A DNA stretch of 64,000 nt from assembly GCF_017491605.1 (NCBI RefSeq), contig NZ_JAFGYY010000017.1:62001-126000 (forward strand), in the 5' to 3' direction. Positions within the stretch are counted from its first letter, which is position 1; every line of letters begins with the position of its first letter. The position numbers and the translations under genes were made by a program. The notes beneath the pieces were generated by a model. That model was not told where the DNA came from and did no database searches. It saw nothing but the letters and a program-made list of their open reading frames with translations. The stretch comes from Pseudomonas sp. 30_B (GTDB lineage: Bacteria; Pseudomonadota; Gammaproteobacteria; Pseudomonadales; Pseudomonadaceae). Shown piece by piece: positions 8,352-16,847 of the stretch.

Positions 8352-8902
8352 AAACCTTGAACTGGGAAGGCATCTGGCAGGCGCCGAACGCCAGCTGGGA
8401 GTCGCTGCAACTGGGTGACGGCTGCGCGCAGAGCCAGTTGCGCGCCATCGACGAGGGTGACGGGCCGTCCTATCAGCTGGACTACGAGCTTAAGTGGGAC
8501 GACGACTGGCGCCTGCGCGAGGCGCGTTTTTCCGTCGAAGGTAGCCGTGGCTTGCATCAGCTGCACCTGTTGACCGATGGCGAGGGGCACTGGCACACCG
8601 CAGGGGGCGAAACGCTGGGCGAGCTGGATGGCTGCCTGGATATCGATATCTGGCCGTCGCCCTTCACCAATACCTTCCCGATCCGCCGCCTGAAGCTGGA
8701 AGACAGTCAGCGCGTGGAGTTGGCGGTGGTCTATCTGGAAGCCCCGAAGCTCAAGCCCGTGCGCATGCGCCAGGGCTATACGCGGGTGGATGCGCGGCAC
8801 TACCTCTACGAAAACCTCGAAGGCACGAATTTCCAGGCGCTGCTGACGGTGGACGAAGACGGGCTGGTGCTCGACTACCCCACGCTGTTCCGGCGGACCT
8901 GA
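8348..8902 (+). CDS. Putative glycolipid-binding family protein
   Basis: A 184-residue cytoplasmic protein matching the putative glycolipid-binding family typified by P. aeruginosa PA1994. Landmarks are WEGIWQAPNASWESL at the N-terminus, a central DGCLDIDIWPSPFTNTFPIR stretch, and LYENLEGTNFQALLTVDEDG near the end. The function is inferred from a LolA/LolB-like fold in the family and is not proven. It starts inside the stop of the preceding gene. Confidence 0.8.
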   Translation: MKTLNWEGIWQAPNASWESLQLGDGCAQSQLRAIDEGDGPSYQLDYELKWDDDWRLREARFSVEGSRGLHQLHLLTDGEGHWHTAGGETLGELDGCLDIDIWPSPFTNTFPIRRLKLEDSQRVELAVVYLEAPKLKPVRMRQGYTRVDARHYLYENLEGTNFQALLTVDEDGLVLDYPTLFRRT

Positions 8903-8952
8903 GCTCAGTCGGCGTATAACGCGATGCCTCATACGGCCTACATAACTGGGTC

Positions 8953-9140
8953 CCCGCGTTCGCGGGGATGACGCGCGTGGGGACAGCCCGACGTAGGGCG
9001 TACAACCGTTCGCGGTTGTACGCCGAGTCACCCAAGCCCCTGCACCCTTGCCCATCCTTGGCAACGCGACCCCGTAGGAGCGGACTCCGTCCGCGATAGC
9101 CCCCGCAGCGGCGTCGATCGCGGACGGAGTCCGCTCCTAC
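8953..9140. repeat. Composite of three intergenic palindromes
   Basis: Occupies most of the 365-bp gap before the MFS gene. A TCCCCGCG/CGCGGGGATGAC unit lies at 8953-8973. A GTAGGGCGTACAACC-type palindrome near 8992-9022 belongs to the family of the 57.8-kb REPINs. A perfect REP doublet at 9074-9140 has 24-bp arms beginning GTAGGAGCGGACTCCGTC. No gene is visible here. Confidence 0.75.
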
Positions 9141-9267
9141 AAGAGCATCTACGGCGGGCGGCGCATGCCCCACAAAAGCCCCAAGGTAGTTCGTTAGCTT
9201 GCTTTCCTACACGCCAGGGCGGGTCCATCATGTCTTACCCACCCGCCGTTCCGATCCAAGCCTGCAC

Positions 9268-10449
9268 ATGTCCACCGAATCCCGCTCCAGCGCCGCAACC
9301 ACCCTGCAGGTGGTTTCCGTCGTTCTCTTCACCTTCCTCGCCTACCTGACCATCGGCATCCCGCTGGCGGTACTACCCGGCTACGTGCACACCGACCTCG
9401 GTTTCGGCTCGGTGCTGGCGGGGCTGGTGATCAGTATCCAGTACCTGGCCACCCTCCTCACCCGCCCCTATGCCGGCCGGGTAATCGACACCCTCGGCCC
9501 CAAGCGCGCGGTGCTCTACGGCATGGCCGGATGTGCCGGTAGCGGCGCGCTAATGCTCGCGTCCTGGGCGACCCAGGGCGCGCCCTGGCTCAGCCTGGCA
9601 ATCCTGATGCTGGCGCGGCTGGTGCTGGGCACCTCGGAAAGCCTGGTGGGCAGTGCGTCCATCAGTTGGGGCATCGACCGGGTCGGCGCGCCCAACACCG
9701 CCAAGGTGATCTCCTGGAACGGCATCGCCAGCTATGGCGCGCTGGCCGTCGGCGCGCCGCTCGGGGTGCTGATGGTGCAGCATCTGGGCCTGGCCAGCAT
9801 GGGCGTGAGCATCATCCTGCTGGCGGGGCTGGGCTTCGCGCTGGCCTGGCCGAAGCGGCCGGCAGCGCTGGTGCACGGCGAGCGGATGCCCTTCCACCAT
9901 GTGCTCGGCCGAGTGACGCCCCACGGCATGGGATTGGCGCTGGGCGCGATCGGCTTCGGCACCATCGCCACCTTCATCACCCTGTATTACGGCAGCCGTG
10001 GCTGGAGCGACGCGGTGTATTGCCTGACGGCCTTCGGCGGCTGCTTCATCGGCGCGCGCCTGCTGTTCGCCCAGGCGATCAACCGCCACGGCGGCTTCCG
10101 CGTCGCCATCGCCTGCCTGTCGGTGGAAAGTCTCGGGCTGCTGCTGTTGTGGCTGGCACCCTCGCCCTGGCTGGCGCTGGCGGGCGCGGCGCTGAGCGGC
10201 TTCGGGTTCTCCCTGGTATTCCCGGCCCTGGGCGTGGAGGCCGTCGGCCTCGTGCCCGCCTCCAACCGTGGCGCCGCGCTGGGCGCCTACTCGCTGTTCA
10301 TCGACGTGTCGCTGGGCATCACCGGGCCCCTGGCGGGCGCCATCGCCGGGGCCTTCGGCTTCGGCTCGATCTTCCTCTTCGCCGCACTGGCGGCGCTCAG
10401 CGGGCTGGCCCTGAGCCTGGTGCTGTACCAGCGCTCTTTCGCCCGTTAG
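9268..10449 (+). CDS. MFS transporter (YfcJ/YhhS-like)
   Basis: Twelve-helix major facilitator of 393 residues in the inner membrane. The family loop motif is visible as TRPYAGRVIDTLGPKRAVLYG near residue 70, where Gly-Arg and the following Asp-x-x-Gly fit the MFS loop 2-3 signature. The C-terminal half has GFSLVFPALGVEAVG. It is similar to the arabinose-efflux-type subgroup, but the substrate is unknown. The ATG at 9268 is chosen because the upstream frame does not look like protein. It converges on eptA, and their stop codons overlap by 4 bp with no terminator between. Confidence 0.86.
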   Translation: MSTESRSSAATTLQVVSVVLFTFLAYLTIGIPLAVLPGYVHTDLGFGSVLAGLVISIQYLATLLTRPYAGRVIDTLGPKRAVLYGMAGCAGSGALMLASWATQGAPWLSLAILMLARLVLGTSESLVGSASISWGIDRVGAPNTAKVISWNGIASYGALAVGAPLGVLMVQHLGLASMGVSIILLAGLGFALAWPKRPAALVHGERMPFHHVLGRVTPHGMGLALGAIGFGTIATFITLYYGSRGWSDAVYCLTAFGGCFIGARLLFAQAINRHGGFRVAIACLSVESLGLLLLWLAPSPWLALAGAALSGFGFSLVFPALGVEAVGLVPASNRGAALGAYSLFIDVSLGITGPLAGAIAGAFGFGSIFLFAALAALSGLALSLVLYQRSFAR

Positions 10450-12095
10450 TCGAAGGCCAGGGCCTGGCGCACCGAGGGTTCGCGGCAGCCGGCGAACATG
10501 TCCAGGCCAGCGTTGTAGGTGCGGGTGCGCACCTCCAGCAGGCCGAGCATGGAGTGGAACAGGTTGTCCTGGGACAGCGGCTGGGCGGCGTGCTGGCGCA
10601 GGCAGGCGCTGTCCAGTGCGAAGGACTGCTGGTAGCCCTCGGAGAACCACGCCAGCATGCCGACGTGCTTCTGCTGGTCCGGCGCGAGCACGTAGGGCGT
10701 GCCGTGCAGGAACAGGTTGTACTCACCCAGCGATTCGCCGTGGTCGGCCATGTAGATCATCGCCGTGTCCAGCTTCGACTGGTTGCTGCGCAGCAGGTCG
10801 ATCAGGCTGGCCAGCACGTGGTCGGTGTACAGCACGGTGTTGTCGTAGCCGTTGACGATGCTTTCCCGCGAGCAGGCGCTGAGGTCATTGCTCTGGCACA
10901 CCGGGGTGAACTTCTCGAAGTCCTTCGGGTAGCGCTTGTAGTAGGCCGGGCCGTGGCTGCCCATCTGGTGCAGGACCAGCACGGTGTCGCGGTCGAGCCC
11001 ATCGATATAGGCCTGCAGATCCTTGAGCAGGATGTCGTCGTGGCATTCGCCATCGCCGCACAGGGCCGGGTCCTTGGAGTGGCTCAGGTCCTCGAAGGCC
11101 ACGCGGTCGCAAGTGCCCTTGCAGCCGGATTGGTTGTCCCGCCACAGCACCTGGAAACCGGCGCGCTTGAGCACGTCGAGCAGGCCTTCCTGGCTCTTGG
11201 CCTCGGCATCGCTGTAGTGCCGGCGGGTCAGGTCGGAGAACATGCAGGGCACCGACACGGCGGTCTCGGTGCCGCAGGAGTGCACGTCGCTGAAGTTGAT
11301 CACGCCCTGCTCCGCGCTCAGTCGCGGGTTGGTGTCGCGGTGGTAGCCGTTGAGGGCGAAGTTCTCGGCCCGCGCGCTCTCGCCGACCACCAGCACCGTC
11401 AGCGACTTGCGCCCGTGCGCCTGCCAGCTGGCCGCACGTTCGGCATCGGCGGCCGTCGGTCGCAGCGCCGCGTGGCTTGCCGTCGCCTTGCCCTTGGCCA
11501 GGCTGAACAGCGCGCCAACGGTGTTGCTCGGGGTGACCTGCATGCGCAGCTCATGGTGATTGCGCAGCATCGATGACAGCCCCTGGTAGTTGCCCAGGGC
11601 GATGCCGCCGACCATCAGCATCGACACGACGCCCACGCAGGCCTTGCTCAGCAGCTCGCGGGGCCAGCTGCGGTAGGCGATCGGCAGGCGCCAGAGCAGC
11701 ACCACCGGCAGTGCGCCGAGCAGCAACAGGTAGGCGGCCAGCTTGAAGGAGAGCAGATCGCGGACTTCCGCCGGATCGGTTTCCAGCACGTTGCGCAGCA
11801 TCTCGACATCGATCAGCACGCCGTACTGGTTCATGAAATAGGCCACCCCGGCACTGAGCAGCAGCAAGGCGGTCAGCACCGGCTTGAGCAGGCCACGGAA
11901 GGCGAACAGGGTCAGGATCAGGTTGAAACAGACGACCAGCAGCAGCGCGAACGCCCCGGCCAGCAGACGCCCCGGCCAGCCCGCCGGTGTGATCTCGAGC
12001 AGATGCTGCCAGAGCGGCAGGTTGTAGCAGGCGAGCAACAGGACGCTGGTGAGCAGGGTGACCCATTCGGGGCGGAGCGGACGAAGCTTGAACAT
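10446..12095 (-). CDS. eptA: Lipid A phosphoethanolamine transferase
   Basis: Transfers phosphoethanolamine to lipid A on the periplasmic side of the inner membrane, lowering surface charge and polymyxin susceptibility. The 549 residues have five N-terminal transmembrane helices (to about residue 170) followed by a periplasmic alkaline-phosphatase-like domain. Visible metal and nucleophile motifs are VVGESARAENF (Glu239), SCGTETAVSVPCMFS (catalytic Thr in the GTET group), MGSHGPAYY and YMADHGESLGE. Paired cysteines in the soluble domain fit the disulfides of the family. It has full length and no visible two-component genes beside it. Confidence 0.95.
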   Translation of the reverse strand: MFKLRPLRPEWVTLLTSVLLLACYNLPLWQHLLEITPAGWPGRLLAGAFALLLVVCFNLILTLFAFRGLLKPVLTALLLLSAGVAYFMNQYGVLIDVEMLRNVLETDPAEVRDLLSFKLAAYLLLLGALPVVLLWRLPIAYRSWPRELLSKACVGVVSMLMVGGIALGNYQGLSSMLRNHHELRMQVTPSNTVGALFSLAKGKATASHAALRPTAADAERAASWQAHGRKSLTVLVVGESARAENFALNGYHRDTNPRLSAEQGVINFSDVHSCGTETAVSVPCMFSDLTRRHYSDAEAKSQEGLLDVLKRAGFQVLWRDNQSGCKGTCDRVAFEDLSHSKDPALCGDGECHDDILLKDLQAYIDGLDRDTVLVLHQMGSHGPAYYKRYPKDFEKFTPVCQSNDLSACSRESIVNGYDNTVLYTDHVLASLIDLLRSNQSKLDTAMIYMADHGESLGEYNLFLHGTPYVLAPDQQKHVGMLAWFSEGYQQSFALDSACLRQHAAQPLSQDNLFHSMLGLLEVRTRTYNAGLDMFAGCREPSVRQALAFD

Positions 12096-12469
12096 CGGGG
12101 AAAGGATTCCGGAACTGCGGGAATTGCCCGGAAACCGTGGTCTTCAACGCCCCGGCCGGCGAGCGAAGCAGATGCTAGGAACGCAGCCGTCAATCTTTCG
12201 TGAAAAAAAACTGCAAAAAAGGTGGGAAGCCGATCACACCGGGAAGGCAGGTGATCGCCCGACGACCCGCCACAGTGTCAACCCTGGGCACATCAAGTCC
12301 GAAAAGATTCGATCCTCTGCTATCATCGCGCCCGCTACGGCCCGCCAGAGGCCGGCTACAACCCGCAAAAACGAGCCAACACAGGACGCCACTTCCCTGA
12401 TGACACACATCGGGGCGGAAGGCCTTTTTCGTCCTGTCGGCGCTGCACCATTAGCACAAGGAAAACAAC
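12096..12469. other. 374-bp divergent intergenic region, eptA / OprD porin
   Basis: Contains A-rich DNA near 12200-12220 and a possible -10 box (TATCAT at 12321-12326) for the porin gene, but no clear -35. The last 20 bp hold a good ribosome site (AAGGA). No gene or RNA was recognised. Confidence 0.4.
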
Positions 12470-13747
12470 ATGCTGCACCACCGCATCAGCCTGCTCGCGC
12501 TGGGCATTCTCGCGTCCACCGCGGCCCTGGCTGACGACCAGTCCACTGCCAAGGGCTTCGTCGAGGACGGTCACTTCGACCTGTTCTTCCGCAATGGCTA
12601 CATGTACCGCGACTACAAGCACGGCCGTGACGACAAGTCCGAGTGGGGCCAGGCCGCCACCGCGACCTTCACCTCCGGCTTCACCCAGGGCACCGTCGGC
12701 GTCGGCGCCGATGTCTTCGGCATGTACGCGATCAACCTGGACGAGAACGGCAAGCGCGCCGGCGCTCCGGGTATCGACTTCTTCAAGGTCGACGGCGACG
12801 GCAACCCGGCCAGCGACCTGGCCCGCGCCGGTGGCGCGGTGAAGGCCCGCGTCTCCAACACCGTGATCAAGTACGGCGACCAGATGCCCGCCCTGCCGGT
12901 GCTGAGCTACGACAACTCCCGCCTGCTGCCGGAAACCTTCTCCGGCACCCTGGTCACCTCGAAGGAGATCGAAGGCCTGGAGCTGAACGTCGGCCGCTTC
13001 ACCTCGGAAGTCCAGAAGAGCGCGGAAGGCCACGACAGCGGCGGCCTCAAGCGCATCGACGTGTTCGGCGGCAGCTACAAGTTCACCGACAACTTCAGCG
13101 GCGCCCTGTACGGCCAGGACAACGAAGACGTTGCCCGCAAGCAGTACATGAACCTGAACTACGTCATCCCGATGGCTGACCGCGAGTCCCTGACCTTCGA
13201 CTTCAACGGCTACAAGACCAAGCTGAACAAGGACTGGGCCGAGGAATTCAACGGCGGCAACCGCGACAACACCATCTGGAGCCTGTCGGCCTCGTACAAC
13301 ATCGGCGTGCACACCTTCATGCTCGCCCACCAGCGCAACAACGGCGATACCGGCTACCTGTACGGCGGCTACCAGAGCGGCGACTACATCGGCGACGGTG
13401 GCACCACCATCTGGCTGGCCAACTCCTACTGGTCGGACTTCAACGGCGAGGACGAGCGCTCCTGGCAGGGCAGCTACAGCCTGGACTTCTCCGAGTACGG
13501 CGTACCGGGCCTGAGCTACACCGTGGCCTACGTCTACGGCGACAACATCAAGACCGACGAGACCAGCGACGGCAAGGAGCGCGAAATCTTCAACCAGCTG
13601 AAGTACGTGGTACCGAGCGGCCCGGCCAAGGACCTGTCGGTCAAGCTGCGCGGCTCCTGGCTGCGCGTATCCAACGACGCCTGGCAGTACAACACCGACG
13701 GCAACGAAGTCCGCGTCTTCGTCGAGTACCCGGTCAACGTCTTCTGA
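12470..13747 (+). CDS. OprD-family outer-membrane porin
   Basis: Second OprD-type porin of the window, 425 residues, with a signal peptide ending TAALA-DD. The family landmarks FVEDGHFDLFFRNGYMYRDY, FTQGTVGVGADVFGMYAINLD, LVTSKEIEGLELNVGRF and a C-terminus ending in phenylalanine are all present. It is clearly divergent from the porin at 4.7 kb, so it is a separate paralogue rather than a recent copy. It could correspond to OprQ or OprE-like porins. A strong terminator follows. Confidence 0.92.
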   Translation: MLHHRISLLALGILASTAALADDQSTAKGFVEDGHFDLFFRNGYMYRDYKHGRDDKSEWGQAATATFTSGFTQGTVGVGADVFGMYAINLDENGKRAGAPGIDFFKVDGDGNPASDLARAGGAVKARVSNTVIKYGDQMPALPVLSYDNSRLLPETFSGTLVTSKEIEGLELNVGRFTSEVQKSAEGHDSGGLKRIDVFGGSYKFTDNFSGALYGQDNEDVARKQYMNLNYVIPMADRESLTFDFNGYKTKLNKDWAEEFNGGNRDNTIWSLSASYNIGVHTFMLAHQRNNGDTGYLYGGYQSGDYIGDGGTTIWLANSYWSDFNGEDERSWQGSYSLDFSEYGVPGLSYTVAYVYGDNIKTDETSDGKEREIFNQLKYVVPSGPAKDLSVKLRGSWLRVSNDAWQYNTDGNEVRVFVEYPVNVF

Positions 13748-13769
13748 TGTGCTGATCGACGCTTGATGC

Positions 13770-13805
13770 AAAACGCCCCGTGGCAGCGCTGCCGCGGGGC
13801 GTTTT
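13770..13805. terminator. Rho-independent terminator after the porin
   Basis: AAAACGCCCCG pairs with CGGGGCGTTTT, with an inner GGCAGC/GCTGCC stem. The total stem is about 17 bp and T-rich on both sides. Confidence 0.9.
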
Positions 13806-13851
13806 CATTTCAGGCTGCGGTGCTGCGCATGCGCGGCGCCAGCGGCGGGGC

Positions 13852-14802
13852 TCAGCGCACCACGCTGTTGATGTCGTGGCGGTTGAGCGAGGTACGCATT
13901 TCCTCGTACCAATCCGGAATCATTTCCTTCAGGCGCTCCTTGGCGTCTTCCAGCTTGAACGGCTGGGTGTAGCGCTTCTTGCGGTACGAGTAGATGTAGT
14001 AGGTGCCATTGCGATAGAGGATGCGGTCGAAGGTATAGAACGCGATGTTCGTGCCGTTGCAACGCGCGGTCAGCACCATGTCGCCCTCTTCGTAGGGCAG
14101 CACGCCTTCGGCGCATTCGTAGGTGAAGAACTCACGCACGTCATCCCAGTCCACGCCATCGCTGCTGGCCCGCAGGAAGGCCTCGGCCTTTTCCTCGGAG
14201 TCATCGGAATGATCGCTGTACCAGATGAACAGCGGAATGCTCTGGTTGGTCTCGTCGCCCAGCCAGCTTTCGCCATCCAGGTACTGCGCGCCGCGCGCCA
14301 GGCTCGCCTGCATGCGGCGGTGGCTCTGGCGGTACTCCTCCAGCGCCTCGTCGAACGCCGGGCTGTCCTCCCCGAGCATCACGCCCTCGGCTCCCTTGAT
14401 CGCCGCCACGCGCGCCAGGTAGTCGGCGTACAGCGCGGCATCCTGGATGACGGTGCAGGTGTCGCGGGTCAGGCTCAGGCCGATCTCGGTGAAGTTGGCG
14501 CTGCCCAGGATCACCACGTCCGGTTCGACCAGGATCAGCTTCCAGTGCACGCTGTTCTGCGCGCGGAAGTCGACGTGCAGGGTCACGTTCGCATCGGTGT
14601 CGCGCACGCAGAAGTCGATGAAGTCCGGCGAGGTGAAGGCGTTGATGGTGCCGACCAGCAGATCGACGGTGTTGCCGTTCTCCACCAGCGTCTCGACCAG
14701 CGACTCGGTCTCACTGGCGGAGGCCGTGACGACGGTGATCAGTTTGTCGCTGACCTGCTCCAGGTACTGCTTGAGCGAGTTTTGAGCGTTAAGGATTTTC
14801 AT
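13852..14802 (-). CDS. Phospholipase D-like domain protein
   Basis: A 316-residue protein with one PLD-type HKD-like motif: HWKLILVEPDVVILGSANF around residues 91-109, where His, Lys and the Gly-Ser-Asn of the motif are present. Canonical PLD enzymes carry two such motifs, so this one would have to dimerise, as single-HKD nucleases do. The C-terminal part (acidic, Tyr-rich, ending in EMRTSLNRHDINSVVR) is not recognised. The ATG at 14802 follows a GGGGG ribosome site. Substrate (nucleic acid or lipid) is unknown and there is no signal peptide. Confidence 0.65.
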   Translation of the reverse strand: MKILNAQNSLKQYLEQVSDKLITVVTASASETESLVETLVENGNTVDLLVGTINAFTSPDFIDFCVRDTDANVTLHVDFRAQNSVHWKLILVEPDVVILGSANFTEIGLSLTRDTCTVIQDAALYADYLARVAAIKGAEGVMLGEDSPAFDEALEEYRQSHRRMQASLARGAQYLDGESWLGDETNQSIPLFIWYSDHSDDSEEKAEAFLRASSDGVDWDDVREFFTYECAEGVLPYEEGDMVLTARCNGTNIAFYTFDRILYRNGTYYIYSYRKKRYTQPFKLEDAKERLKEMIPDWYEEMRTSLNRHDINSVVR

Positions 14803-15018
14803 ACAGCCCCCACCGAAATTCTGAACACCCGAATTCTGAGGCAGGACAATGGCGGGTTTCAACTGCCTCGTTGCTCCCTTGCCCCCGCAGAATGGGCGCT
14901 TCAGCCGCACGGCATGCAAGGTACCGGCCTTTTGTGGCATAATAGGCGGCTTTGCCAGGCACGCCTCGGTCCACTCGACCGCCGCGCCCTCCCCGCACGC
15001 CCGCGCCCGGCGCGCACC

Positions 15019-15045
15019 ATGTTCAGCCAAGGGTTACCCAGTTGA
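15019..15045 (+). CDS. Possible 8-codon leader ORF before the ABC-F gene
   Basis: ATG at 15019 reads MFSQGLPS and stops with TGA at 15043-15045, overlapping the TTG start (15042-15044) of the ABC-F ATPase. The Shine-Dalgarno AAGGG of the ATPase lies inside it. Such a leader could couple or attenuate translation, but a reading frame this short may be chance. Confidence 0.25.
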   Translation: MFSQGLPS

Positions 15046-16631
15046 TTTCCACCGCCAATATCACCATGCAGTTCGGCGCCAAGCCGTTGTTCGAAAACGT
15101 TTCCGTCAAGTTCGGCAACGGCAACCGCTACGGCCTGATCGGCGCCAACGGTTGCGGCAAGTCGACCTTCATGAAGATCCTCGGCGGTGAGCTGGAGCCT
15201 TCCAGCGGCCAGGTGATGCTGGAGAACGGCGTGCGCCTGGGCAAGCTGCGCCAGGATCAGTTCGCCTATGAAGACTTCAGCGTGATCGACACCGTGATCA
15301 TGGGCCACGAGGAGCTGTGGAAGGTCAAGGCCGAGCGCGATCGCATCTACTCCCTGCCGGAGATGAGCGAGGAAGACGGCATGGCCGTGGCCGAACTGGA
15401 AGTGCAGTTCGCCGAATTCGACGGCTACACCGCCGAATCCCGCGCCGGTGAGCTGCTGCTGGGCCTGGGCATTCCGCTGGAGCAGCACTTCGGCCCGATG
15501 AGCGCCGTCGCTCCGGGCTGGAAATTGCGCGTCCTGCTGGCCCAGGCGCTGTTCTCCGATCCGGACCTGCTGCTGCTCGACGAACCGACCAACCACCTGG
15601 ACATCAACACCATCCGCTGGCTGGAAAACGTCATCACGGCGCGCAACAGCACCATGATCATCATTTCCCACGACCGCCACTTCCTGAACAGCGTCTGCAC
15701 CCACATGGCAGACCTGGATTACGGCGAGCTGCGCCTGTTCCCGGGCAACTACGACGAGTACATGACCGCCGCCGAACAGGCCCGCGAGCGCCTGCTGTCG
15801 GACAACGCCAAGAAGAAGGCGCAGATCGCCGAGCTGCAGACCTTCGTCAGCCGCTTCTCAGCCAACGCCTCCAAGGCCAAGCAGGCTACCAGCCGCGCCC
15901 GCCAGATCGACAAGATCCAGCTGGAAGAGGTCAAGCCGTCCAGCCGCGTCAGCCCCTTCATCCGCTTCGAGCAGTACAAGAAGCTGCACCGCCAGGCGGT
16001 GACGCTGGAGAAGGTCAGCCAGGGCTTCGACGGCGTGGCGCTGTTCAAGAACCTGAGCCTGCAGGTGGAAGCCGGCGAGCGCATCGCCATCATCGGCCCC
16101 AACGGCATCGGCAAGACCACCCTGCTGCGCACCCTGGTCGGCGAAATGGCGCCCACCCACGGTGAGGTGAAGTGGACCGACAGCGCCGACATCGGCTACT
16201 TCGCCCAGGACCACGCCGAGGACTTCGAAGAGGACTACAACCTGTTCGACTGGATGGCCCAGTGGACCCAGGGCGGCGAGCAGCTGGTGCGCGGCACCCT
16301 CGGCCGCATGCTGTTCTCCAACGACGACATCAAGAAATCGGTGAAGGTCATCTCCGGTGGTGAACAGGGCCGCATGCTGTTCGGCAAGCTGATCCTGAAG
16401 AAGCCCAACGTGCTGGTGATGGACGAACCGACCAACCACCTGGACATGGAATCCATCGAGGCGCTCAACCTCGCGCTGGAAAACTACCCGGGTACGCTGA
16501 TCTTCGTCAGCCACGACCGCGAGTTCGTCTCCTCCCTGGCCACCCGCATCATCGAGCTGTCGGAGAACGGCGTGACCGACTTCAGCGGCACCTACGACGA
16601 CTACCTGCGCAGCCAGGGCGTGATCGTCTGA
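15042..16631 (+). CDS. ABC-F family ATPase (YbiT-like)
   Basis: Cytoplasmic translation-associated ATPase of 529 residues with two ABC domains and no membrane segments. Walker A boxes are GANGCGKS (domain 1) and GPNGIGKT (domain 2). Walker B with the downstream motif reads LLLLDEPTNHLD and VLVMDEPTNHLD. The ABC-F interdomain linker with charged helices lies around residues 240-310. The protein begins ISTANITMQFG, so the start must be the TTG at 15042, preceded by AAGGG. The ATG-containing upstream extension is Pro/Arg-rich and not family-like. ABC-F proteins of this group rescue or tune ribosomes. Confidence 0.93.
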   Translation: MISTANITMQFGAKPLFENVSVKFGNGNRYGLIGANGCGKSTFMKILGGELEPSSGQVMLENGVRLGKLRQDQFAYEDFSVIDTVIMGHEELWKVKAERDRIYSLPEMSEEDGMAVAELEVQFAEFDGYTAESRAGELLLGLGIPLEQHFGPMSAVAPGWKLRVLLAQALFSDPDLLLLDEPTNHLDINTIRWLENVITARNSTMIIISHDRHFLNSVCTHMADLDYGELRLFPGNYDEYMTAAEQARERLLSDNAKKKAQIAELQTFVSRFSANASKAKQATSRARQIDKIQLEEVKPSSRVSPFIRFEQYKKLHRQAVTLEKVSQGFDGVALFKNLSLQVEAGERIAIIGPNGIGKTTLLRTLVGEMAPTHGEVKWTDSADIGYFAQDHAEDFEEDYNLFDWMAQWTQGGEQLVRGTLGRMLFSNDDIKKSVKVISGGEQGRMLFGKLILKKPNVLVMDEPTNHLDMESIEALNLALENYPGTLIFVSHDREFVSSLATRIIELSENGVTDFSGTYDDYLRSQGVIV

Positions 16632-16647
16632 CGCTACGCCGTCCATG

Positions 16648-16676
16648 AAAAAGCCCCGCCAGTGCGGGGCTTTTTT
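16648..16676. terminator. Rho-independent terminator after the ABC-F gene
   Basis: AAAAAGCCCCGC pairs with GCGGGGCTTTTTT around a 4-base loop, 16 bp after the stop codon. Confidence 0.92.
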
Positions 16677-16695
16677 CTGCGTGCTCTTGATCTTC

Positions 16696-16773
16696 GTAGG
16701 AGCGAGCTTGCTCGCGAACCTGCATGACGCCTGCGCGGTCGGAAACTCTGTTCGCGAGCAAGCTCGCTCCTAC
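16696..16773. repeat. REP doublet (REPIN)
   Basis: Two GTAGGAGCGAGCTTGCTCGC arms in inverted orientation around a 30-bp centre. Confidence 0.9.
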
Positions 16774-16847
16774 AGGATCTCACCTCCATGCCACGCTGCC
16801 GCAGGTGGCTGAACGGTTCTCGTAGGACCGTCCGGCCGCAGCGCCCG

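Noticed and set aside
8953..8975. CRISPR-like repeat (CCCGCG/CGCGGGGATGAC)
   Set aside because: Resembles a type I-E repeat stem, but there is a single unit without regular spacers; another related unit lies at 26.99 kb. They are dispersed intergenic palindromes.
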